A stretch of DNA of 17,115 bases from CAZHZT01 sp964537285. GTDB taxonomy: Bacteria; Bacteroidota; Bacteroidia; Chitinophagales; Saprospiraceae. This document shows, piece after piece, positions 8,101 to 14,488 of this stretch. The stretch is from NCBI GenBank assembly GCA_964537285.1, contig CAZHZT010000126.1, forward strand, positions 1 through 17,115, read 5' to 3'. Made by a program: the position numbers and the translations under genes. Numbering within the stretch: position 1 is the first letter of the stretch; every line of letters begins with the position of its first letter. The notes below the pieces were generated by a model. The model saw nothing but the letters and a program-made list of their open reading frames with translations, was not told the DNA's origin and did not search any database.

Positions 8101-8199
8101 GAAACACTTGACCCGGGGGTTTTTGCTTATTACGTTGAAGTAGAGTTTATTGACGGAGAGATCGTTTTATATGAAGGAGATGTTACTATTATCCGGTAA
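5185..8199 (+). CDS. Large secreted SprB-repeat protein with gliding-associated T9SS type B C-terminal domain
   Basis: This 1004-residue surface protein starts with a clear signal peptide (residues 1-22, ending LLAQ). Residues about 24-165 and 172-349 are two Cys-containing beta domains of the pre-peptidase type (PSNDECINALPL, then GDCPTGTILC). Residues 350-435 are PKD-like. Five SprB-type repeats follow at about 451-510, 525-588, 604-668, 682-743 and 758-821, each with DGS or NGL near the start, an aromatic W/Y core and DANGC-like ends. Residues 829-907 form another PKD-like unit, and 909-1004 are the gliding motility-associated C-terminal domain (IPNVFSPDNDGSNDFF, then WGSLVYEG, WDGTFKGE), a T9SS type B signal. 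It is probably displayed at the cell surface as an adhesin; the mobile gliding adhesin SprB is the founding example of these repeats. No catalytic domain is visible. The leader is A-rich (AAAAAAAAT before the ATG). Confidence 0.93.
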   Translation: MLLKHLYLTLIFSLFISYTLLAQPSNDECINALPLTDLNNWCSFSGAYSLNGATPSPEAKPFCFPFFGTSHDIWFFFTAQATNLSVSVSGNTGQPSGGSLQFPQIAIYEGNCANLVEIACSSDAVADNTVQSVISQLSVGQVYYIRIDARNSNVGTFQLCVNNFNQIPSSSGDCPTGTILCDKSPFTVEKVFGEGSNPNEIGNSACNSPSCQLEESSSSWYKWTCEDAGTLTFILTPLNPADDLDFILYELPNGIDDCSNKAEIRCMASGENVGQDFNEWEVCTGPTGLATGDTDISETCGCQDGDNNFVDAINMEAGKSYALLVNNFSNSGSGFSVQFGGTGTFLGPTADFSLSPTPVCYGQEIAFTDASFFANGSIVSYDWAFGQGASPSSASGPGPHNVSWNSLGNKSVVLTIETNQGCLVTKVSTLEVEPCCDTYNEIEASAITSELDCPNDESGLINLSATSNAEPLTFSWSNGSITEDLNGLGQGNYSVTITNAASCEEVFEFPINGPSLLQFSPQMVMPTCDGGQDGSLSIFPLGGNGAPYIINWGNNLGSGNFLDSLSIGFYPVTVTDNQGCEKDTIIEVVELVLELDPNISPITEPSCTGFSDGSIQVNISNGLPPYQYNFNNGNGYVSENVLNNIPAGTYIVDVLDANNCEGQFELIVNEPPPLVLDIENNSISCYEAADGSLFANISGGVGGYGYSWNTNEVSPEISNLDIGWYYLTITDANGCIISDSSLMTQPPELFLEVIRTKDVLCHGESNGLISVLATGGTPGYMYSADGQNFQTDTLLSGLSAGDYTVVVEDANGCTAIAEATINQPPPLIIDAGPDQTIQLGFSTDIESQLTPFFWPVTYSWSPDLFIDCLDCPNVTVSPVNTTTYQVTVTDINGCTAIDEITIFLDKLRPVYIPNVFSPDNDGSNDFFTIFANQAAREIKMLRIYSRWGSLVYEGVNIPLNIPSQGWDGTFKGETLDPGVFAYYVEVEFIDGEIVLYEGDVTIIR

Positions 8200-8277
8200 A
8201 CGGGCCACGGAGGACAAATGCCCCTTAAGGAGCCACAGGACAAGTCTTTAGTTGACAGAATTTGAAATTCAAATGAA

Positions 8278-8826
8278 ATGAAATTTAGAATAGCAGCTAT
8301 TATTTACGCAAACCTAATTATATTGCTATCTTCATGTGAGAATGACCTGGAGGAGGTCAACCGCATTGTCTCTCAGAATCAATTGAATGTGGAAACGATG
8401 AGAGAAGTAGAAATGTATTACAGCGATTCAGCCATAATACGCGTAAAGGTTATGGGGCCGGTTATGCTAAGATATGTAGACCAGAAAAACCCTCAAGAAG
8501 AATTTCCGGAAGGTGTAATTGTCGATTTTTTTGATCCTTTAGGAAGGAAACAAAGTAAGCTCACTGCTAATTATGCAATCCGAAAACCCCAACTGAATAA
8601 GGTCATTGTCCGGGATAGTGTCGTATGGCAAAGTGTAAATAATGAACGGCTGGAAACAGAAGAACTGATATGGGATCAACGTGGAGAGAAGATTTATTCG
8701 AATAAGTTCGTCACCATTACCAAACCTGACGAAATCATTTATGGCGTAGGCTTTGAAACGGATCAAAATTTTGAACAATGGCGTATCAAAGCACCGGAAG
8801 GTGAAATTATGGTGGAAAAAGAATAG
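8278..8826 (+). CDS. lptC: LPS export ABC transporter periplasmic protein LptC, lipoprotein form
   Basis: LptC links the LptB2FG inner-membrane transporter to the LptA bridge and passes lipopolysaccharide across the periplasm. The 182-residue protein starts with a signal sequence ending in a lipobox (LSSC, Cys20), the form seen in Bacteroidota rather than the transmembrane anchor of E. coli. The body is a run of beta strands with family features such as EGVIVDFFDPLGRKQSKLTA and LETEELIWDQRGEKIYSNK. In Bacteroidota lptC is commonly followed directly by a CNNM/CBS gene; here that gene follows after 232 bases occupied by a palindromic element. A 15-base palindrome, ATTTGAA-A-TTCAAAT, at 8260-8274 lies immediately before the start. 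The start is the second of two overlapping ATGs; the first (8273) is out of frame. Confidence 0.88.
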   Translation: MKFRIAAIIYANLIILLSSCENDLEEVNRIVSQNQLNVETMREVEMYYSDSAIIRVKVMGPVMLRYVDQKNPQEEFPEGVIVDFFDPLGRKQSKLTANYAIRKPQLNKVIVRDSVVWQSVNNERLETEELIWDQRGEKIYSNKFVTITKPDEIIYGVGFETDQNFEQWRIKAPEGEIMVEKE

Positions 8827-8863
8827 AGCGTATTCTCAAATTTTTTATATTTATATTTTGGTT

Positions 8864-9053
8864 AAAAAACAACAGCAATTCTCGTTTTGGAAATCCAAAC
8901 CCAAATTTACGCCGCTTCGCGGTGATCTTTTCTTTTGAGAGAGGCCGAAATGGCTATTTTGCTTCGCAAAATAGCCATTTCAGCCTCTCTCTCAAAGGAA
9001 TTTCGCGCCGTAGGCGCGTTTATTTTTCAAAGCGAGAATCGCTGAAAAAACGA
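8864..9053. mobile_element. Symmetric three-hairpin palindromic element with flanking direct repeats
   Basis: The element proper spans 8873-9044. Outer arms of 17 bp (8873-8889 and 9028-9044) match at 15 positions. Inside are a left side hairpin CCGC-TTC-GCGG (8912-8922), a long central stem (8935-8961 with 8967-8995, about 26 pairs, loop CTTCG, one mismatch and a 2-base bulge) and a right side hairpin CGCGCC-GTA-GGCGCG (9004-9018). The outer arms are abutted by direct repeats AAAAAACAA (8864-8872) and AAAAAACGA (9045-9053), 8 of 9 identical, as expected for a target-site duplication, although the sequence is simple. It separates lptC from the CNNM gene and ends 14 bases before the latter's TTG start. 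It encodes no protein, and no other copy occurs in this window. Confidence 0.7.
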
Positions 9054-9058
9054 AGCTT

Positions 9059-10318
9059 TTGTTAATACTTCTCATCATATTTTTTCTGGCACTCTCAGCC
9101 ATTTTTTCAGGAACAGAGATTGCTTTCGTTTCTGCCAGCAAACTAAGAGTAGAACTCAAAAGGCAAAAAGGCTCGAGGAAGGGAGCTATACTGGCAAGTT
9201 TTTTTGACAAACCAGCACAGTTCCTGAGCACTATGCTGGTAGGAAATAATATTGCCTTGGTGGTATTCACTTACCTCATGGCCAAACTATTAACGCCCTT
9301 ATTTGAACCCTACTTTCAGGGAGAAATTTTAATTCTTCTTTCGAACACATTAGTCGTTACAGTAATAGTGCTAATCTTTGGAGAGTTTTTCCCAAAAACA
9401 CTTTTCCGGCTATTTGCAGAGCAAACTTTATACTTTTTAGCTTACCCGCTCCTTATCTTGAAGTACTTGCTAATTCTTCCATCCTTTGTTATGACCAAAA
9501 CTTCAAGCCTTCTATTGAAATATTTATTCAGAACTCCAGATGATAAAGTTGAAAGCGCTTTCACAAGGCTCGATCTTGAAAACTTTATTAAAGATACGGC
9601 AGCAGAATATGAGGAGGAAATTGATACAGACTTATTTGGCAGGGCTCTTTACCTCAATAATACCAAGATAAAGGAGGCCATGGTGCCTCGCAATGAAATC
9701 CAGCATATCGATGTAAACGAAGGAGTCGAAGAACTAAAAAAGATTTTTACGGAAACCAAACTCTCCAGAATATTAATATCTAAAGATGAACTGGATAACG
9801 TAATTGGTTATGTGCATCATCAACAAATGCTGAACAGCCCCCAATCCATTGAGGAACTCGTCATGGAAATCAGCTTTATTCCCGAAGCGATGCGCGTATT
9901 GGATGCAATGAATAAATTCATTAATTCCCGCATCAATATCGCTTGTGTGGTTGATGAATATGGAGTCATTTCCGGACTAATCACCCTGGAGGACATTCTT
10001 GAAGAAATATTCGGGGAAATTGAAGATGAACATGACCAGGAAGAACATGTCGAAAATATGATTTCAGAAAATGAGTTCCTTTTCTCCGGAAGGCTTGAGA
10101 TCGACTACATCAACGACAAATATCCTTCAATCAACTTGCCGGAAGGGGATTATCACACCCTTTCCGGATATATTGTAATGACTACCGGAACTATACCTGA
10201 ACAAGGAGCAGTTATTGAACTAGACAACTATAAATTTATTCTGGAATTAGTGAGTGACAAACGAATCATAACCGTTCGAGTGCTAAAGTTATATGAACAT
10301 GCTTTGGAAATGGACTAA
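9059..10318 (+). CDS. Hemolysin-family CNNM/CBS/CorC membrane protein
   Basis: This 419-residue inner-membrane protein has a CNNM (DUF21) domain at residues 1-190 with about four membrane segments and the family motif FSGTEIAFVSASKLRVE. A CBS-domain pair lies at about 205-330 (MVPRNEIQHID, then ACVVDEYGVISGLITLEDILEEIFGEI), and a CorC_HlyC domain at about 340-415 (SGRLEIDYIN to ITVRVLKL). Family members are implicated in divalent cation, mainly magnesium, transport or homeostasis; the hemolysin name is historical. GldE is a Bacteroidota paralogue, but no gld gene is adjacent. The only usable start is TTG at 9059: upstream the frame is open back to a stop at 9011-9013 without ATG or GTG. Its last 26 bases overlap the patatin-like gene. 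Confidence 0.9.
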   Translation: MLILLIIFFLALSAIFSGTEIAFVSASKLRVELKRQKGSRKGAILASFFDKPAQFLSTMLVGNNIALVVFTYLMAKLLTPLFEPYFQGEILILLSNTLVVTVIVLIFGEFFPKTLFRLFAEQTLYFLAYPLLILKYLLILPSFVMTKTSSLLLKYLFRTPDDKVESAFTRLDLENFIKDTAAEYEEEIDTDLFGRALYLNNTKIKEAMVPRNEIQHIDVNEGVEELKKIFTETKLSRILISKDELDNVIGYVHHQQMLNSPQSIEELVMEISFIPEAMRVLDAMNKFINSRINIACVVDEYGVISGLITLEDILEEIFGEIEDEHDQEEHVENMISENEFLFSGRLEIDYINDKYPSINLPEGDYHTLSGYIVMTTGTIPEQGAVIELDNYKFILELVSDKRIITVRVLKLYEHALEMD

Positions 10319-12542
10319 AAACATTTATTATTCTTTCCCGGTACAATTACTTGTCCTTTTTCTAAGTAATAATCTGCTGCTTGCTATTACCTGGATCATA
10401 CTGATTTTTTTAATTACCGGAAAAATTGCCAATAACCTGGGGATAAAATATCTATTCCTAACCCCTGAGTATTTGGGGGAAGTGAATTTCATTAGCTATT
10501 TCCTGGTAGGCATGGGTTTTGGATCCTTTTTGATGACTTGGAATCTGACAACCTACCTATTAGAGTCCCATCGTTTTCCATTCCTGGCGAGCTTATCCAG
10601 GCCTTTCACTAAGTTCTGTTTAAATAATTCCCTTGCCCCTCTTCTTTTCACGGGGGCCTTACTTGGTTACTCCTTGTATTTCCAGCTTTATTATGAATTA
10701 TGGAGCGTGGGGCGAGTCCTTTTTAACTTATTCGGCTTCATCTGTGGTACTTTCTTCTTGATATTTGTCTCTGTTCTTTATTTTCAATTGACGAACAAGG
10801 ACATCTTGACTTTTTTAAACATAACTAAAAAAGAGAGCCAAAAGAACTCCCTTGATGCTCCTCCTGATGAAAAACGTCCCGATTGGGATAGCCTCTACTT
10901 TGGCAGTCAAAAACCACATGTGACCACCTATCTCAACGAATCGCTGAGACCTCGCTTAGTACGCAGCGTTGCCCATTATGACAGCAAAATATTAATGCGT
11001 GTTTTCAAGCAAAACCACCTTAATGCTCTTTTTGCTCAGTCTTTAAGCATTGTTGTTCTGATCTTATTGGGTTACATGATAGATAACCAATATTTCATGA
11101 TTCCTGCAGGTGCCAGTATTTTTTTAATATCAAGTGTAGCAGTTGCTATTATTGGTTCTATAAGCTATTGGTTCCATAAATGGCGCCTTCTGGCAATGGT
11201 GATGCTTTTGATAACGCTTAACTTTCTTACCAGGAATGATTTGTTGAATTATAAAAACCAGGCTTATGGCTTGAACTATGAAAAACCCCAAATGACCTAT
11301 GAGTATGAGTCCATTGCCTCTGTTTGCTCACCTGAAAACGTGGAAAACGATAAAAAAGAAACAGAACTGATCTTAAATAACTGGAAGCATAAAGTCAGCA
11401 AGGTAGAAAATGAAAAACCTACCTTTGTTATTATCAGTGTTACAGGCGGGGGGCTAAGAGCAGCCAACTGGGCTATGCAGGTAGTACAAAAAACCGACAG
11501 CATACTCAATGGAGACTTAATGAAACATACTGCTCTGATTTCCGGTTCTTCCGGGGGAATTATCGGAATCTCTTACCTTCGGGAACTATACCACCAAAAC
11601 CTTCTGGGGCAGGAAGTCAACTACTGGGATGATCATTACATTGACAAAATCTCTAACGACCTGCTTAATGCCATTGCGTTCACCATTGTTTCGAATGACC
11701 TTTTCGTTCCCTGGTCAAAATTTGAAACCGGAGGCTATAAATACAAAAAAGATCGAGGGTACGTTTTTGAAAAACAACTCAGCCTCAACACAGATCATAT
11801 TCTTGACATGCCTTTAAAAGCCTATAAGGAACCTGAACAATCTGCCTTAATTCCAATGCTTTTCATCACTCCTTCTGTCATCAACGATGGAAGAAGATTG
11901 GTGATTTCCCCCCAACGAGTTTCATACATGATGATTGCTCCCATTGGCGTCGAAAACCCCAATACGGTTGAAGCAGATGCACTGGATTTCGGCCGCTTCT
12001 TTGAAAATCACGATGCCTACAACCTTCGCTTCACTACTGCTTTAAGAATGAACGCAACTTACCCATATGTACTTCCTAACGTATACCTGCCAACCGAAAA
12101 TGGCTTGGCCGTTATGGATGCTGGTTATCGGGATAACTATGGCCTATTGTCCGCCACGCGATTTATTCATGTGTTTAAGGACTGGATAAAAACCAATGCT
12201 GGTAAGGTAGTGTTAATACAAATTAGAGGAAGGGATAAATTTTCCGATAAAACCAAAAGTAATCAAGGGGTTATTGAAACGATACTTAACCCCATCGGAG
12301 TAGCCGGTCAAATTACAGAATTACAAGAATTTGAACACGACGCCAATATTGGCTATATCTTTGATCTGCTCGGTAAAGATAAGTTTGAAATCATCCGCTT
12401 TACTTACACGCCAACCAAAGATCACGAACGGGCCTCGATTACTTTTCACCTGACTGAAAGAGAAAAAAAAGATATTCGCGAGGCTTTCCTCCTCGAAAAT
12501 AATCAGGAAAGCCTCAAAAGATTGAAAAATATTTTTAATTAA
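10293..12542 (+). CDS. Membrane-anchored patatin-like phospholipase family protein
   Basis: This 749-residue protein has an N-terminal membrane half (residues about 10-320, roughly seven hydrophobic segments) and a cytoplasmic patatin-like half from about residue 375. The catalytic signature is complete: oxyanion-hole glycines and arginine GGGLR (385-389), nucleophile motif GSSGG with Ser420 (418-422), and the dyad aspartate in DAG (Asp609). Patatin-like enzymes hydrolyse acyl groups of phospholipids or related lipids; the substrate here is not evident. The start overlaps the CNNM gene by 26 bases, so the two are probably coupled, and an alternative ATG lies two codons inside. The thioredoxin-fold gene follows after 38 bases. 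The combination suggests a role in membrane lipid turnover or stress. Confidence 0.85.
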   Translation: MNMLWKWTKNIYYSFPVQLLVLFLSNNLLLAITWIILIFLITGKIANNLGIKYLFLTPEYLGEVNFISYFLVGMGFGSFLMTWNLTTYLLESHRFPFLASLSRPFTKFCLNNSLAPLLFTGALLGYSLYFQLYYELWSVGRVLFNLFGFICGTFFLIFVSVLYFQLTNKDILTFLNITKKESQKNSLDAPPDEKRPDWDSLYFGSQKPHVTTYLNESLRPRLVRSVAHYDSKILMRVFKQNHLNALFAQSLSIVVLILLGYMIDNQYFMIPAGASIFLISSVAVAIIGSISYWFHKWRLLAMVMLLITLNFLTRNDLLNYKNQAYGLNYEKPQMTYEYESIASVCSPENVENDKKETELILNNWKHKVSKVENEKPTFVIISVTGGGLRAANWAMQVVQKTDSILNGDLMKHTALISGSSGGIIGISYLRELYHQNLLGQEVNYWDDHYIDKISNDLLNAIAFTIVSNDLFVPWSKFETGGYKYKKDRGYVFEKQLSLNTDHILDMPLKAYKEPEQSALIPMLFITPSVINDGRRLVISPQRVSYMMIAPIGVENPNTVEADALDFGRFFENHDAYNLRFTTALRMNATYPYVLPNVYLPTENGLAVMDAGYRDNYGLLSATRFIHVFKDWIKTNAGKVVLIQIRGRDKFSDKTKSNQGVIETILNPIGVAGQITELQEFEHDANIGYIFDLLGKDKFEIIRFTYTPTKDHERASITFHLTEREKKDIREAFLLENNQESLKRLKNIFN

Positions 12543-12580
12543 GTACTCTATTACAAAAACATTTAAAAAACACACAACAT

Positions 12581-13231
12581 ATGGACACTATCAGTCAAAA
12601 AGTAGTTAATAATGCAATGACTTATGCTGAGTATCGCGAACTTACTACTCAGCTTTTGGCGCAAAACAAAACGACTGGGGAGAATCATAGCGAAGCTATG
12701 ATACACTATACTGAACTGAACGAGACGCGAATGAAACGCCTCGACAAAACAACCAAACTACTACCTGAAGTAGTTGAACAAATTCAAGCTATTGATAAGC
12801 CCTTAACCTGGCTAGTACTAACAGAAGCCTGGTGTGGTGATGCGGCTCAAATCATTCCGGTACTGGAAAAAATGGCTTCTGAGAATGAGCATATTGACCT
12901 TAAGCTTATTTTAAGAGACGAAAATCTGGACATTATGGATGCCTTTCTCACCAATGGTGGTCGTTCTATCCCTAAGGTGATTTTTCTTGAAAAAGAAAGC
13001 CTCAATGTACTGGGTTCCTGGGGGCCTCGCCCGGCAGAAATGCAGCAAATGGTGATGGACAACAAACAAAAGATGTTACAATTGGAAACCAAAGAAGAGA
13101 AAAAAGCTTTCTTTGACGAAGTCAAAAAAGAGGTGCAGCTTTGGTATGCCCATGATAAAACACGTAGTACACAGCTTGAAATGCTTCAGGCGTTGAAAAC
13201 TGCACTGAAAGAGGTACCTGTAAATAAATAG
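12581..13231 (+). CDS. Thioredoxin-fold protein with single-Cys WCGDA site
   Basis: This 216-residue cytoplasmic protein has no signal peptide. The thioredoxin fold is marked by TEAWCGDAAQ (81-90) and the cis-proline loop SIPK (129-132). The usual WCxxC is replaced by W84-C85-G-D-A, so only one active-site cysteine is left. This matches the Thioredoxin_9 type (PF14595) found in Bacteroidota, from memory of the family. Without the second cysteine it cannot do ordinary dithiol reduction; a peroxidase-like, glutaredoxin-like or binding role is possible. The N-terminal 75 residues and C-terminal 50 are helical. It lies 38 bases after the patatin-like gene and is followed by a strong terminator hairpin, so it probably ends the transcription unit. 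Confidence 0.88.
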   Translation: MDTISQKVVNNAMTYAEYRELTTQLLAQNKTTGENHSEAMIHYTELNETRMKRLDKTTKLLPEVVEQIQAIDKPLTWLVLTEAWCGDAAQIIPVLEKMASENEHIDLKLILRDENLDIMDAFLTNGGRSIPKVIFLEKESLNVLGSWGPRPAEMQQMVMDNKQKMLQLETKEEKKAFFDEVKKEVQLWYAHDKTRSTQLEMLQALKTALKEVPVNK

Positions 13232-13264
13232 TTCATTTTACTCGGCGGAATAATTTTTCAGTGG

Positions 13265-13306
13265 AGAGCTGGTTGTTTCTTCTTCAAAGAAAAAACAACC
13301 AGCTCT
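13265..13306 (+). terminator. Hairpin terminator after the thioredoxin-fold gene
   Basis: AGAGCTGGTTGTTT (13265-13278) pairs perfectly with 13293-13306, and the loop adds an inner TTCTT/AAGAA stem. It begins 34 bases after the stop codon. The downstream tract (TAAAATAATTAG) is A/T-rich but not a clean U-run. Confidence 0.75.
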
Positions 13307-13370
13307 TAAAATAATTAGTTCTTTAACAAATTCTCTTGGTTTGCAACTTTTTTTAAAAAATTACATTTCG

Positions 13371-13378
13371 TATATTTG
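13371..13378 (+). promoter_or_regulatory. Bacteroidota -7 promoter box that decides the MerC-like start
   Basis: TATATTTG matches TAnnTTTG exactly. It predicts transcription from about 13385, 18 bases before the ATG at 13403, and it overlaps the upstream in-frame TTG at 13376, which therefore should not be translated. No clear -33 TTTG lies at the right distance. Confidence 0.6.
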
Positions 13379-13402
13379 AAACTATGTTGCAAAAGTAAAG
13401 TG

Positions 13403-13825
13403 ATGCAGAAAAAATTTTTTAGTTTACATGCCGATTTTTTCGGTTTCTCAGCCTCAATGTTATGTGCCGTTCATTGCGCCATTTGGCCGGTTCTGATAGC
13501 TGTTGGCGCCTTCGGTGGGCTTAGCTGGCTCACAGATGACCTTCTGGAATGGTTTTTTATCGGGCTAACGCTAGTTATTGCGGCCTGGTCTTTACTCAAT
13601 AGTTATTTCAAGGTGCACCGAAATCCTGTTCCCCTCTTAATCGTGGTTTCAGGTTTCGGTATGTTAATATTCAACCACCTTCTTCATAATCACCACCATC
13701 ATCACACTGATCAGACCGGGATCATAACAGCCGTTCTTGGCGGCCTGTTAATTGCGCTGGCACATTACATCAATTGGAGGATGTTGGATAAGTGTACTCG
13801 TTGTTCCCTTGATGATACACCTTGA
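13403..13825 (+). CDS. MerC-domain small membrane protein
   Basis: With the ATG at 13403 the protein has 140 residues and about four membrane segments. The MerC-type cysteines sit at the first segment (LCAVHC, Cys21 and Cys25), as in MerC proteins that carry Hg(II) or other soft metals across the inner membrane. A histidine cluster (His92, 95, 97-101) lies in the loop before the last segment, and a CxxC pair (Cys131, Cys134) near the C-terminus. These suggest binding of a transition metal. No mer operon genes are nearby, and in Bacteroidota such proteins occur as stand-alone genes, so mercury itself need not be the substrate. The in-frame TTG at 13376 lies inside the promoter box and is rejected. 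Confidence 0.82.
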   Translation: MQKKFFSLHADFFGFSASMLCAVHCAIWPVLIAVGAFGGLSWLTDDLLEWFFIGLTLVIAAWSLLNSYFKVHRNPVPLLIVVSGFGMLIFNHLLHNHHHHHTDQTGIITAVLGGLLIALAHYINWRMLDKCTRCSLDDTP

Positions 13826-13834
13826 TATAGGTAT

Positions 13835-14019
13835 AGGAACGTTTAAAAAATAACTTCGACTTTTTGACTGCTTCTTTTGGTACTTTGCTGCGTTGCGAAT
13901 ACTCGCCGTAGCTTCCAGCTCCCGAAAAAATCCGGGACAGGTTATGCCTGCGTTTCGCGCCTTGCCTAGCACCAAAAGAACCTACTCAAAATTGTCGAAT
14001 TTATTATTTAAACGTTCCT
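13835..14019. repeat. 185-bp nested palindromic element between convergent genes
   Basis: Perfect outer arms of 13 bp (AGGAACGTTTAAA at 13835-13847 and its complement at 14007-14019) enclose further paired blocks: TTCGAC (13855-13860) with GTCGAA (13994-13999), and TTCTTTTGGT (13872-13881) with ACCAAAAGAA (13971-13980). Between these lie small hairpins TCCCG/CGGGA (13920-13937) and CAGG/CCTG (13938-13950). It starts ten bases after the MerC-like stop and ends five bases before the stop of the DUF2237 gene, so it fills the convergent gap. A probable partial copy lies at 1-42. The flanks TAGGTAT (13828-13834) and TAGGCTAT (14020-14027) may be a degraded target duplication. No protein is encoded. 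Confidence 0.75.
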
Positions 14020-14023
14020 TAGG

Positions 14024-14488
14024 CTATTTTTCTATAGCCATTTTCTGTAAATCTTCTAACTCGATAAATTGCAGGGCCTTTTCGTGAGTAGATTCAAGCA
14101 AAACCTTTGGCGCTTTTCCTGCTTCGTGTGCTTCTTTCCAGCGCAATGCACAAAGACACCACCTGTCGCCCGCTTTTAGCCCCGGGAAACGGTACATCGG
14201 ATTAGGCGTAGAAAGATCATTGCCCATGCTTCTTGTGAATTCCAGAAATTCCTCTGTCATTTCGGCACAAACCACATGTGTTCCATAGTCATCGGGGCCA
14301 GTCTGGCAACTTCCATTCCGGTAAAACCCGGTCATCGGATCCGTACAGCAAACCTTTAAAGTTTTTCCCAATACATTTTTCGGGATAGCACCATTTCCAT
14401 TCATACTGACATTTTTTTCATTAAAAAAACTCAAGCTACCAATGATAGCCGATACTCCAAGGATTAAGCTAAAATACGTAATTCTCAT
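14024..14488 (-). CDS. DUF2237 family protein with possible N-terminal membrane or signal segment
   Basis: The 154-residue frame contains a full DUF2237 domain of unknown function: NVLGK (38-42), CCTDPMTGFYR (47-57), CQTGPDDYGTHVVCAEMT, GNDLSTP, FPGLKAGDRWCLCALRWKEA (ending 120) and ESTHEKAL. Conserved cysteines (47, 48, 61, 74, 111, 113) suggest metal binding or disulfides. Most family members I know start shortly before NVLG and are cytoplasmic. Here residues 1-28 add a hydrophobic stretch (SLILGVSAIIGSLSFF) that could be a signal peptide or anchor. A second Met at residue 29 (ATG at 14404) would give the usual 126-residue form, and the choice cannot be settled here. A -7-like TAATTTTG lies far upstream on this strand (14601-14608). 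The function is unknown. Confidence 0.85.
   Translation of the reverse strand: MRITYFSLILGVSAIIGSLSFFNEKNVSMNGNGAIPKNVLGKTLKVCCTDPMTGFYRNGSCQTGPDDYGTHVVCAEMTEEFLEFTRSMGNDLSTPNPMYRFPGLKAGDRWCLCALRWKEAHEAGKAPKVLLESTHEKALQFIELEDLQKMAIEK

Noticed and set aside
8207..8265. A 15-codon ORF (ATG at 8218) with GGAGG five bases upstream, before lptC, as a leader peptide
   Set aside because: Bacteroidota make little use of Shine-Dalgarno pairing, there is no attenuator-like structure after it, and the peptide has no codon bias of regulatory type.
8897..9020. CRISPR-like or tRNA-like structure suggested by the three hairpins
   Set aside because: There are no spaced direct repeats, and the arms and loops lack the conserved tRNA D/T-loop bases and acceptor geometry.
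13376..13402. TTG at 13376 as the start of the MerC-like protein
   Set aside because: The codon lies within an exact TAnnTTTG promoter box, so it would be upstream of or at the transcription start.
14022..14039. Small hairpin GGCTAT/ATAGCC over the last codons of the DUF2237 gene as a terminator
   Set aside because: Only six pairs, no U-tract, and it lies within coding sequence; the larger palindrome beside it is a better candidate for any terminator role.
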